From the NCBI RefSeq assembly GCF_004365355.1, contig NZ_SODP01000001.1, forward strand, positions 3,396,476 to 3,460,475: 64,000 nt of DNA, written 5' to 3'. Below the pieces are notes generated by a model. That model was given only the letters and a program-made list of their open reading frames with translations, did not search any database and was not told the DNA's origin. Numbering within the stretch: position 1 is the first letter of the stretch; each line of letters starts with the position of its first letter. The DNA comes from Kribbella pratensis (GTDB lineage: Bacteria; Actinomycetota; Actinomycetes; Propionibacteriales; Kribbellaceae). Shown in pieces: positions 25,315 to 33,844 of the stretch. Made by a program: the position numbers and the translations under genes.

Positions 25315-26535
25315 TCACGGGACCTTCGCCGGCGGTGGTACCGGGTACCCGCCGGCGAAGGCATCGAACTCCGCGGCCTCCTGCTTGCCCGCGACGTCCG
25401 ACTGCTTCTTCTCGGCGGCGAAGAAGAGGATGCCGATCACGACCAGGCACACCGCGATCGCCGCGAACAGCCACTGCCGCTCGATACCCGCGCGCAGGTC
25501 GATCGTGCGAGCCGTCGCGACCGCAAGGATCCACAGCAACGACAGCGGCATCAGCCGCGTCCAGCCGAAGTGCATGAACTGGTCGTACCGCAGCCGCGGC
25601 AAGGATCCCCGCAGCCAGATGAACACGAAGATGAAGAACATCACCTTGCCCATGAACCACAGGACCGGCCAGTAGCCGCTGTTGGCGCCGTCCCAGAAAC
25701 TGATCGGCCAGGGCGCGTGCCAGCCGCCGAGGAACAGCGTGGTCGCCAGCGCCGACACCGTCCCCATGTTCACGTACTCCGCGAGGAAGAACAGCATGAA
25801 CTTCGCCCCCGAGTACTCCGTGTGGAATCCACCGACCAACTCCCCCTCGGCCTCGGGCAGGTCGAACGGCGCGCGATTGGTCTCGCCGACCATCGAGATC
25901 ACATAGACCACGAACGACGGCGCGAGGATCAGCCCGTACCAGATCCGGTCCTGCGCCGCGACGATCTGCGAAGTCGACATCGATCCGGCGTACAGGAACA
26001 CCGCGACGAACGAGAGCCCCATCGAGACCTCGTACGAGATCATCTGGGCGCTCGAGCGCAGCCCGCCGAGCAGCGAGTACGTCGACCCGGACGACCAGCC
26101 GCCCAGCACGATCCCGTAGATGCCGACCGACGCCATCGCGAGCACGAAGATCACCCCGACCGGCATATCGGTCAGCTGCAACGGCGTGTGAATGTCGCTC
26201 CACGGCAGCCGCACCGTCGGCCCGAACGGGATCACCGACCAGGTCAGGAACGCCGGAACCACGACGATCAGCGGCGCGCACAGGAAGATCAGCTTGTCGG
26301 CGGTCTTCGGGATCAGGTCCTCTTTCAGGATCAGCTTCATGCCGTCGGCCAGTGACTGCAGCAGGCCGAACGGACCGTTGACGCTGGGGCCGATGCGCTG
26401 CTGCATCCGCGCGACCACCCGGCGCTCCGCCCAGATGTTGAAGAGCGTCAGCAGCATCAGGATCACGAAGATCAGCACTGCCTTGAGCAGCATGAGCCAC
26501 CAGACGTCGTGGCCGAACTGCGTCAGCCCGGGCAT
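25315..26535 (-). CDS. nuoH: NADH-quinone oxidoreductase subunit H, solitary copy
   Basis: 406 residues with eight to nine membrane helices and the most conserved complex I subunit 1 features: [18 protein letters not shown] near residue 48 and [20 protein letters not shown] near 240, plus the usual actinobacterial C-terminal tail. In complex I this subunit forms the quinone chamber and start of the proton path. No other nuo gene is nearby, which is unusual; the neighbours are tetR downstream and an amidase upstream. ATG at 26535, with a long nested palindrome directly upstream. Confidence 0.95.
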   Translation of the reverse strand: MPGLTQFGHDVWWLMLLKAVLIFVILMLLTLFNIWAERRVVARMQQRIGPSVNGPFGLLQSLADGMKLILKEDLIPKTADKLIFLCAPLIVVVPAFLTWSVIPFGPTVRLPWSDIHTPLQLTDMPVGVIFVLAMASVGIYGIVLGGWSSGSTYSLLGGLRSSAQMISYEVSMGLSFVAVFLYAGSMSTSQIVAAQDRIWYGLILAPSFVVYVISMVGETNRAPFDLPEAEGELVGGFHTEYSGAKFMLFFLAEYVNMGTVSALATTLFLGGWHAPWPISFWDGANSGYWPVLWFMGKVMFFIFVFIWLRGSLPRLRYDQFMHFGWTRLMPLSLLWILAVATARTIDLRAGIERQWLFAAIAVCLVVIGILFFAAEKKQSDVAGKQEAAEFDAFAGGYPVPPPAKVP

Positions 26536-26550
26536 GAGACATCACCTCGT

Positions 26551-26601
26551 CCACTCGACTCCCTTAAAAGATACGGTGTATCAGTTAAGGGAGTCGAGTG
26601 G
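26551..26601. repeat. 51-bp nested perfect palindrome upstream of nuoH
   Basis: Outer arms of 16 bp are perfect inverted repeats (26551-26566 and 26586-26601). Centred in the 19-base loop is a second perfect dyad GATAC-GGT-GTATC (26570-26582). It lies 12 bases downstream of the amidase stop and 16 bases upstream of the nuoH start, both on the minus strand. The outer stem may terminate the upstream operon; the inner dyad looks like a TetR-type operator. Both roles are inferred. Confidence 0.75.
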
Positions 26602-26613
26602 CAAGGCGGACGG

Positions 26614-27975
26614 TCAGCTCGTCGGCCACTCCCGCTGGTGGTTCTCGAGGTGAGCGGCCAAGGCCAGTGCGGTCAGGTCCTGGTGGTGAGGCACGGCCAG
26701 CTGGGCGCCGATGGGGAGGCCCGACGAGGACCAGCCGGCGTTGACGGTGGTCGCGGGGTGTTGCGACATGTTGTACGGGACGGTGAAGGCGATGTGTTCG
26801 AACGGCTTGGACGGGTCGTCGGTCGGATAGGCGAGCTCGGCCGGGAACGCGGTGATCGGCGCGACCGGCGACAGGATCACGTCGTACGTCGTGAACACCC
26901 GCCCGACCGCAGCCGCCATCGCACCCATCTGGCTGTAGCCGTGGAAGACGTCGAATCCGGACAGATCGCCCGCCGTCGACACCCATTCCCGGATCTGCGG
27001 GAGGACCTTCGCGCGCCGCTCCTCGGGCAGCGCCGCGATGTCCGTGGCCGAGCGGATCCGCCAGAAGCGATCCAGCCCGTCGAGCATCTCACGGGTGATG
27101 ATCGGGGCGATCCGCTCGACCAGAGCGCCGGCCTTCTCGAGCTGACTAGCGGTCGACGATACGGCGGCCGCCACCTCGGGATCGACGGGCAGGCCGATGC
27201 CGGCATCCAGCAACAGAGCGACGCGGAGACCGGCGATCGTGATCTCGTAGCGATCCGAGGCAGCCGGCAGTGACGTGTAGTCCCGCGGGTCGTATCCCGA
27301 GATCACCGACAACGCCAGCGCGGCGTCGGCCGCCGTACGGGTGAGTGGCCCGATCGCTCTTCCAGGGTAGGGATTCCCGACCGCGACCCGCCCGTGCGTG
27401 GGCTTGATGCCGACCAGCCCGCACCAGCCCGCCGGCAAGCGGATCGAGCCGCCGATGTCGGTCCCGAGGTGGATCGGACCGTAGCCGGCCGCTGCGGCCG
27501 CCGCGGCACCTGCGCTCGACCCACCGGCTGTCTTCGTGACATCCCACGGATTGCGGGTCAGGTGATGGAACGTCGACACCCCGGACGAGAGCATCCCGTA
27601 CTCCGGCATCGTGGTCTTGCTGAAGATCACCGCCCCGGCCTCCCGCAACCGCGCCGCAGCCGGCGCGTCCTCCACAGCCGGGATCAGCTCTGTCGCCGCG
27701 GTCCCCTGCGGCACCGGCGTCCCGCGGGTCGCGATGTTCTCCTTCACCGTGACCGGTACGCCGTCCAGCGCGCCCGCCGTACCGTCCCGCCAGCGGCGCT
27801 CCGACTCATGAGCGGCCGCCCGCGCGCCCGCAGGATCTAGTGCGTAAAGAGCAGAGATCCGGGGCTCGAACTGCTCCACCCGCGCCAGCACGTCCTCGAT
27901 CACCTCGACGGGCGACACCGAGCCGTCACGGTATTTGGCCAGCAAGTCAACGGCAGTCAGGTCGGCGAGATTCAT
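26614..27975 (-). CDS. Amidase-signature family amidase
   Basis: 453 residues with the complete amidase-signature catalytic set: Lys in VTVKEN, cis-Ser in TAGGSSAGAA and nucleophile Ser in DIGGSIRLPA. The family hydrolyses C-N amide bonds in small amides, carbamates or as GatA; absence of gatB/gatC context argues against GatA. It is the last gene of the eight-gene minus-strand operon and probably cleaves the imported substrate. ATG at 27975. Confidence 0.93.
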   Translation of the reverse strand: MNLADLTAVDLLAKYRDGSVSPVEVIEDVLARVEQFEPRISALYALDPAGARAAAHESERRWRDGTAGALDGVPVTVKENIATRGTPVPQGTAATELIPAVEDAPAAARLREAGAVIFSKTTMPEYGMLSSGVSTFHHLTRNPWDVTKTAGGSSAGAAAAAAAGYGPIHLGTDIGGSIRLPAGWCGLVGIKPTHGRVAVGNPYPGRAIGPLTRTAADAALALSVISGYDPRDYTSLPAASDRYEITIAGLRVALLLDAGIGLPVDPEVAAAVSSTASQLEKAGALVERIAPIITREMLDGLDRFWRIRSATDIAALPEERRAKVLPQIREWVSTAGDLSGFDVFHGYSQMGAMAAAVGRVFTTYDVILSPVAPITAFPAELAYPTDDPSKPFEHIAFTVPYNMSQHPATTVNAGWSSSGLPIGAQLAVPHHQDLTALALAAHLENHQREWPTS

Positions 27976-27985
27976 CCAGGCCTCC

Positions 27986-28747
27986 TCAGTTCGGTGGGTC
28001 GAAGCGGCCGTCGACCGCGGTCCAGCCGCCGTCGACCGCGAGTACGCTCCCGGTCACGAAGCTCGCGGCATCGGACGCGAGATAGACCACGGCGCCCGCG
28101 AGCTCGCTCGGTTGGGCCCACCGACCGAGTGCGCCCTTCTGCGCATACGCGTCGTACCAGGCCGGATCGGCCTTGATCTGCGCGGTGAGCGGGGTCTCGA
28201 CGACACCGGGCGCGATCGCGTTCGCCCGTACGCCGGACGGCCCGAGCTCGGCCGCCGCCGTACGCAACAACTGCACGAGCCCGGCCTTGGTTGCCGCATA
28301 CACCGATTGCCCCGGCTCGACCGTCGTCCCGCGGATCGAGCTGAACCCGATGATGCTGCCGCTCCCCCGCTCCGCCATCCCCCTGCCGAACGCGCGGATC
28401 AGCTGGAACGACGCCCGCAGGTTCAGCGACACGACCCGGTCGAACTCCTCGCCGCTGTAGTCGAGGATCCGCTTCCGCACATTGGTCGCCGCCGTGAACA
28501 CCAGCACGTCCACGGGATCCAACTCATCAACCGCCTGCGCGATCGCGGCATCGTCCAGCACATCCAGCTCGTACGCCGTGAGCGCGCTTCCCGCCGTCTC
28601 GCGAGCCGCCGCGAGGTCCCGGTCCGCACACGTGACCCTCGCGCCCTGCGCGGCCAACGCCAGCGCACTCTCGCGCCCGATTCCACTCCCGGCGCCGATC
28701 ACCAGCGCGTGCTTGCCGTCAAGCCGGAACAGATTCGCGTACTCCAT
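27986..28747 (-). CDS. Short-chain dehydrogenase/reductase (classical SDR)
   Basis: 253 residues. Cofactor motif GAGSGIGRESA; the Asp of CADRDL suggests NAD(H) preference. Catalytic Ser in FSSIRG, with Tyr/Lys in YAATKAG. The ATG at 28747 has GAGAGG at proper spacing; an upstream GTG overlaps that site. It lies between the aldehyde dehydrogenase and amidase genes with short gaps, so it probably oxidises an alcohol intermediate of the same pathway. Confidence 0.92.
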   Translation of the reverse strand: MEYANLFRLDGKHALVIGAGSGIGRESALALAAQGARVTCADRDLAAARETAGSALTAYELDVLDDAAIAQAVDELDPVDVLVFTAATNVRKRILDYSGEEFDRVVSLNLRASFQLIRAFGRGMAERGSGSIIGFSSIRGTTVEPGQSVYAATKAGLVQLLRTAAAELGPSGVRANAIAPGVVETPLTAQIKADPAWYDAYAQKGALGRWAQPSELAGAVVYLASDAASFVTGSVLAVDGGWTAVDGRFDPPN

Positions 28748-28759
28748 ACAGGCCACCTC

Positions 28760-30193
28760 TCACGGACGCGGGCGGATGATTGCCATGCGGGTTGTGGTCA
28801 GTTCCTCGATCGCGAAGCGCGGTCCCTCGCGGCCGGTGCCCGAGTCCTTCACACCGCCGTACGGCATGACATCGGAGCGGAACCCGGGGACGTCGTTGAT
28901 CACCACTCCCCCGACCTCGAGCCGGTCGATCGCGGCGAACGCGGTGTCCAGCGAGGAGGTGAAGACGCTCGCGTGCAGGCCGTACCGCGTCTCGTTCACG
29001 GCCCGCAGCGCGCTGTCGATATCGGGCACCGCCCGCACCGCGATCACCGGTCCGAAGATCTCCTCGTCCCAGGCAGGCAGACCATCGGGTACGTCGGTCA
29101 GCACGATCGGCCCGAGGACGTCGCCAGGCGCCTCGTACGCAATCGACCCGCCCGCGTGGACCGCGTCGCCGACCCACTTCCGGACCCGATCGGTGGACGC
29201 GGGATTGATCAGGGCGGACACCCGCGTCTCCCGATCGCGCGGGTCCCCGACGACGACGGCCGGGAGGCGAGCACCGAGTTTCTCCAACAATGCTTGGCGA
29301 ACGGACTCGACCGCGATCACGCGTTGGACGGAGATGCACGCCTGACCGGAGGCGTAGTACCCACCACGCACGATCGCATCGGCGGCCGCGTCGAGATCGG
29401 CGTCCTCGGCAACGACCAGCGCGGAGTTCGAACCGAGTTCGAGCAGGACTTTGGTCGGAGCTGCATCACGCGCGATGCGGTGACCGACCGCGGCGGATCC
29501 GGTGAACGAGACGGCACCAATGCGACCGTCGGTGGTGAGCGTCGCGCCGACGTCGGCCCCGCCCGTGACCAACTGAACAGCGCTCTCGGGTGCTCCGGCG
29601 TCCGCGAGAGCTGAGCGCATGAGATGGACCAGCCACAGCGTGGCGAGCGGCGTCTGCGGTGCGGGCTTCACGATGATCGGGCAGCCCGCCGCGAACGCCG
29701 GCGCGATCTTGTGTGCCGCGAGCAACAACGGATAGTTGAACCCGGTGATCCCGACGACCACGCCGATCGGCTTCCGCACCCAGAACCCTTGCAGCCCTTC
29801 ACCACTCGGCAGCAGATCGAGCGGCACCGTCTCGCCATGCAGCCGGGCGACCTCCTCGGCTGACGTCTCCAGGGTGAGCAGTGTCCGATCGATCTCCACC
29901 CGGCAGTCGACGAGCGGCTTGCCGGTCTCGAGCACCAGCAGATCCACGAACTCGTTGCGCGCAGCAAGGACCGCGGAATGCACGCTCTGCAAGACTTTCC
30001 GGCGAAGGTACGACGGAAGCCGGCCGACCGCCTCGCGCACGGACAGGGCGTTGTCGAGCGCCGTCCGCGCCAGCTCTACATCACCGACCGGCGCGTCCGC
30101 CACCGTCGAACCGTCGTAGGGGAAGATCACCGGAGCCGTGGCCGGTGCCTCGATCCAGGCCTCACCGATCGGCAGGCCGGCTGGGAACTTCAC
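28760..30193 (-). CDS. NAD(P)-dependent aldehyde dehydrogenase
   Basis: 477 residues, full-length family member. Catalytic Cys in ASGQACISVQR, general base Glu in LLELGSN, substrate-binding Asn in GFNYPL, and the SFTGSAAVG nucleotide loop. It oxidises an aldehyde to an acid in the cytoplasm. Its ATG overlaps the stop of the ABC ATPase gene (ATGA), so transport and catabolism are directly coupled. The substrate is likely an amide- or peptide-derived aldehyde, by context only. Confidence 0.95.
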   Translation of the reverse strand: MKFPAGLPIGEAWIEAPATAPVIFPYDGSTVADAPVGDVELARTALDNALSVREAVGRLPSYLRRKVLQSVHSAVLAARNEFVDLLVLETGKPLVDCRVEIDRTLLTLETSAEEVARLHGETVPLDLLPSGEGLQGFWVRKPIGVVVGITGFNYPLLLAAHKIAPAFAAGCPIIVKPAPQTPLATLWLVHLMRSALADAGAPESAVQLVTGGADVGATLTTDGRIGAVSFTGSAAVGHRIARDAAPTKVLLELGSNSALVVAEDADLDAAADAIVRGGYYASGQACISVQRVIAVESVRQALLEKLGARLPAVVVGDPRDRETRVSALINPASTDRVRKWVGDAVHAGGSIAYEAPGDVLGPIVLTDVPDGLPAWDEEIFGPVIAVRAVPDIDSALRAVNETRYGLHASVFTSSLDTAFAAIDRLEVGGVVINDVPGFRSDVMPYGGVKDSGTGREGPRFAIEELTTTRMAIIRPRP

Positions 30194-31059
30194 GCTGGAT
30201 CTCCCTTCGCGAGCAGGTCGGACGTCGTCGCCCCGGAGAGGGCGCGCTGAAGGGTGGGGATGGCCGAGACCAGGCGTTGCGTGTACGGGTGCTGTGGGGA
30301 GGCGTACACGTCGCCGGTGTAACCGGTCTCGACGATCTGGCCGGCATTCATGACGGCCACGCGGTCGCAGACGTGCTTGATCACGGACAGGTCGTGCGAG
30401 ACGAACACCAGCGTCAGGTTGAGCTCGTCGACCAGATCGGAGATCAGGTTGAGGACCTGGGCACGGACCGACACATCGAGTGCGCTGACCGGCTCATCCG
30501 CGATCAGGATGCGCGGACGGGGCGCGAGCGCACGCGCGATCGAGATGCGCTGACGCTGGCCGCCGGAGAACTGATGCGGGTACCGGTCGCCTGCATCCGC
30601 GGACAGGCCGACGGCCTCGAGCAGCTCGCGGACGCGTTCGCCCGACGCCGGGTGGCCTTGGACGACGAGCGGCTCGGCGATGATGTCGCGGACGCGCATC
30701 CGCGGGTCGAGCGAACTCATCGGGTCCTGGAAGACGAGCTGGAGGTTCTCGCGGAGGAAGCGCAGCCGGCGATCGGACAGCCGGGTGATATCGGTGCCTT
30801 CGACAATCACAGTGCCGGACGTCGCGCGGTCGAGCGCCGCGATGATGCGCAGGAGCGTGGACTTGCCACAGCCGGACTCGCCGACGATGCCGAACCGCTC
30901 GCCCTGCTTGACTTCCAGGCTCACGCCACGCAGCGCATGCACGACCGGAGCCGGCTGGAACAACGAGGTCCGCGGCCGCGGGTAGTCGCGGACGAGATCG
31001 ACGACCTGGATGGCGGTTGGCGTCTCGAGCTCGTGCGTCGTCGGGATGTGCTCAGGCAT
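30190..31059 (-). CDS. Oligopeptide/dipeptide ABC transporter ATP-binding protein (DppF/OppF type)
   Basis: 289 residues. Walker A GESGCGKST, Q-loop VFQDPMSSLDPRM, signature FSGGQRQRISIARAL, Walker B ILIADEPVSALD and H-loop VSHDL. The N-terminal DYPRPRTSLF and conserved PVVHALRGVSLEV are typical of the F subunit. It ends at SPQHPYTQRL without the long Cys-rich tail. The ATG at 31059 overlaps the preceding ATPase by eight bases. It pairs with the D subunit to power import. Confidence 0.94.
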   Translation of the reverse strand: MPEHIPTTHELETPTAIQVVDLVRDYPRPRTSLFQPAPVVHALRGVSLEVKQGERFGIVGESGCGKSTLLRIIAALDRATSGTVIVEGTDITRLSDRRLRFLRENLQLVFQDPMSSLDPRMRVRDIIAEPLVVQGHPASGERVRELLEAVGLSADAGDRYPHQFSGGQRQRISIARALAPRPRILIADEPVSALDVSVRAQVLNLISDLVDELNLTLVFVSHDLSVIKHVCDRVAVMNAGQIVETGYTGDVYASPQHPYTQRLVSAIPTLQRALSGATTSDLLAKGDPA

Positions 31060-32005
31060 CGGCCACCCCCGCGGGGTGATGGCAGGCGAAGCCCTGCGCC
31101 TCGTCGCCCGACCATGGTGGAGACTCTTCGCACAGGGCGGTGGCGTAGGCGCAGCGGGTGCGGAAGACGCAGCCGGACGGGAACCTGCCTGCGGGTGGCA
31201 CGTTGCCGGGGATCGTGGTGAGTCGACGGGACGTGGTGTCGAGGTCGGACGCGGCGAGCAGGCCCTCGGTGTAGCGGTGACGTGGCCGCGTGAACACGTC
31301 GGTGACCGGGCCGGATTCGACGACGCGTCCGCCGTACATGACGAGCACGCGTTCGCAGACTGTCGCGACGACGGCCAGGTCGTGGGTGATGAACAGGAGT
31401 GCGGACGACCGGTCCATGACGCCACGAACGATCAGGTCGAGCACAAGGGCCTGGACCGTGACGTCGAGCGCGGTGGTCGGCTCGTCGCAGATCAGGAGCG
31501 ACGGATCGTTGGCCAGGGCAAGCGCCAGGACGACTCGCTGACGTTGGCCGCCGGAGAGTTGGTGCGGGTACGCACGCAGGGTGTCGGTCGGCAGCTGCAC
31601 GCGGTCGAGGAGCTCGGCCGCGGCGGCACGAGCCGCCGATTTGGGCTTGGTCTTGTGGATCAGCACCGCCTCGGCGACTTGGTCACCGATCCGCATGGTC
31701 GGATTGAGCGCGGTCATCGGCTCCTGGAAGACCATCGCGATGTCACGGCCGCGGACCTGCGACATGCGGCGTTCGTCGGCGCCGATCAGCTCGTGGTCGA
31801 CACCATCAAGGCGGACCGAGCCGGCGGCGTACACATCCTCGGGAAGGAGGCCGATCACACTCAACGCTGTCAACGACTTGCCCGAGCCCGACTCGCCGAT
31901 CAGCCCGACCCGCTCCCCTGCGCCGACCGTCAGGTCGACGTCGGACACCAGCTCCGTGTCGCGAACCTTCACGGACAACCCGCGAACCGTCAGCACATTG
32001 CTCAT
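31052..32005 (-). CDS. Oligopeptide/dipeptide ABC transporter ATP-binding protein (DppD/OppD type)
   Basis: 317 residues. Walker A GESGSGKSLT, Q-loop VFQEPMTALNPTM, signature LSGGQRQRVV, Walker B LLICDEPTTALD, H-loop FITHDLAV. The C-terminal oligopeptide-ABC domain has the four-cysteine pattern CxFRTRCxxAxxxC...C, which in relatives holds an iron-sulfur cluster. It lies 76 bases after the DppC-type permease; that gap is rich in CGCTTCGCTC repeats but shows no clear terminator. Confidence 0.94.
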   Translation of the reverse strand: MSNVLTVRGLSVKVRDTELVSDVDLTVGAGERVGLIGESGSGKSLTALSVIGLLPEDVYAAGSVRLDGVDHELIGADERRMSQVRGRDIAMVFQEPMTALNPTMRIGDQVAEAVLIHKTKPKSAARAAAAELLDRVQLPTDTLRAYPHQLSGGQRQRVVLALALANDPSLLICDEPTTALDVTVQALVLDLIVRGVMDRSSALLFITHDLAVVATVCERVLVMYGGRVVESGPVTDVFTRPRHRYTEGLLAASDLDTTSRRLTTIPGNVPPAGRFPSGCVFRTRCAYATALCEESPPWSGDEAQGFACHHPAGVADA

Positions 32006-32081
32006 CCACGTCCTCGCTTCGCTCCGGGCGCGGATGAGGCACGAGGCGCGCTGTGCCCGTCGATGAACTCGCTTCGCTCGT

Positions 32082-32900
32082 TCATGGGCGGTCCTCCAGT
32101 TTCGGATCGAAGCGGTCGCGCAGGCCGTCGCCGAGGAGGTTGAAGCCGAGGACGGCGATGGCGATCGCGATGCCGGGGAAGATCGCCAACCGCGGCGCGC
32201 TGAACAGGAACTCCTGGCTCTCCTGGAGCATCCGGCCCCACGACGGTGTCGGCGGTGGCGTGCCGTAGCCGAGGAACGAGAGCGCCGCCTCCGCGAGTAC
32301 TGCGATGGCGAACGACACGGAGGCTTGCACGGTGATCAGGCTGGTCACGTTCGGCAGGACGTGCCGGACTGCGATCGGCACCGGCCGTCGTCCGGCGGCG
32401 CGGGCCGCCAGCACGTACTCGGTCCGCATCACCTGTAGCGCGCCGCTGCGGATCACGCGGGCGAAGCTCGGCACCGAAGCGATGCCGATGGCAATCATCG
32501 CCGTCAGCGTGCTCGCCCCGAACACCGCGCCGAACATGATGGCCAACAGCAACGCCGGGAACGCGAGCAGCAGGTCGTTGGCGCGCATGATGGCCTCGCC
32601 CGGCCACCGACGTACCATCGCCGCCAGGATTCCGAGCGGTACGCCGATCACCGCGGCGACGCCGACGGCGACCACGCCGACGAACAGCGTCGTCCGTGAG
32701 CCGACCATGATCTGGCTGAGCACGTCCCGTCCGAACTTGTCGGTCCCGAACCAGTGCGACCAGGACGGCTTCAGCAACCGGGAGGTGGGCGTGACGAGCG
32801 TGGCGTCGTACGGGGTCCAGACGAAGGAGACCAGCGCCATCAGGACGATGACGGCGACGATCGCGCCGCCGACGATGAGGCTCGGGTTCAGTCGCTTCAT
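32082..32900 (-). CDS. ABC transporter permease (DppC/OppC type)
   Basis: 272 residues with six predicted helices. The WFGTDKFGRDVLSQIMVGSRTTL segment is the classic DppC N-terminal signature, and the EAA loop region reads VRHVLPNVTSLITV. It forms the membrane channel with DppB. ATG at 32900 overlaps the DppB stop (ATGA); the frame is open further 5' but that part lies within the DppB gene. Confidence 0.94.
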   Translation of the reverse strand: MKRLNPSLIVGGAIVAVIVLMALVSFVWTPYDATLVTPTSRLLKPSWSHWFGTDKFGRDVLSQIMVGSRTTLFVGVVAVGVAAVIGVPLGILAAMVRRWPGEAIMRANDLLLAFPALLLAIMFGAVFGASTLTAMIAIGIASVPSFARVIRSGALQVMRTEYVLAARAAGRRPVPIAVRHVLPNVTSLITVQASVSFAIAVLAEAALSFLGYGTPPPTPSWGRMLQESQEFLFSAPRLAIFPGIAIAIAVLGFNLLGDGLRDRFDPKLEDRP

Positions 32901-33844
32901 GACGCCGTCCTCAGTCGCGGGTCGAGGGCGACGTACAGCACGTCGACGATGAAGTTGACCAGGAGGACGGCCAGGACCAGGACCATCACGACGTCCTGGA
33001 CGAGCAGAAGATCTCGGTTCGAGACGCCGTCCAGCAGGAGGCTGCCCAGGCCGGGGATGACGAAGACGCGCTCGACGACGACTGCCCCGATCAACAACGT
33101 CGCCAGTTGGAGACCGAGCACGGTCACCACCGGCACGGCTGCGTTGCGCAGCCCGTGTCGCCACAACGCCTGGAACGGCCGCAGACCCTTCGCGCGTGCC
33201 GTCCGCAAGTAGTCCTCGCGGAGCACGTCCAGGACTGCGCTGCGGACGTAGCGGGTGAGGACCGCACCTTGGACCAGGCCTAGCGAGAGGGCCGGAAGGA
33301 TCAGCTGCTTGAGGAACATCCCAGGGTCTTGTGCGGGCGGGGTCCAGCCGTTCGCAGGCAGCCAGCCGAGCTTGACCGCGAACACGACGATCAGCAGGAT
33401 CCCGGCGAGGAACGCCGGTACGGCGACGCCGACCTGGGACACCGCGGAGAGCGCCAGCCCGGACACCTTGCGGTGCCGCGCGGCCATCACCGTACCGGCC
33501 GGCACGGCGATCACCAGCGCGATGATCATGCCGGCGACGACCAGCCACAGCGTCACCTGCAGGCGGTCGAACACCTGCGGCCCGATCGCCACCTTCGACA
33601 CGTACGACGTACCGAGGTCGCCGTGGAGCAATCCACCGAGCCAGTCGAAGTACTGCGTCGGCAGCGGACGGTCGAGGCCGAACTGCTGCCGGAGCTCGGC
33701 CACCGCTTGGTCGGATGCGTTCACGCCGAGCGCGACCCGAGCGGGGTCGCCGGGCAGCACCGCCATGAACGCGAACACCAGCACCGAGCTCACCGCAAGA
33801 CTGACCAAGAACACGCCGGTGCGCTCGATCAGGCGAAGAATCAT
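32897..33844 (-). CDS. ABC transporter permease (DppB/OppB type)
   Basis: 315 residues with six helices. The start MILRLIERTGVFLVSL, the LPGDPARVALG motif, and the EAA region LRTARAKGLRPFQALWRHGLRNA are DppB hallmarks. Start and stop both overlap the neighbours by four bases, so the transporter genes are translationally chained. Confidence 0.94.
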   Translation of the reverse strand: MILRLIERTGVFLVSLAVSSVLVFAFMAVLPGDPARVALGVNASDQAVAELRQQFGLDRPLPTQYFDWLGGLLHGDLGTSYVSKVAIGPQVFDRLQVTLWLVVAGMIIALVIAVPAGTVMAARHRKVSGLALSAVSQVGVAVPAFLAGILLIVVFAVKLGWLPANGWTPPAQDPGMFLKQLILPALSLGLVQGAVLTRYVRSAVLDVLREDYLRTARAKGLRPFQALWRHGLRNAAVPVVTVLGLQLATLLIGAVVVERVFVIPGLGSLLLDGVSNRDLLLVQDVVMVLVLAVLLVNFIVDVLYVALDPRLRTAS

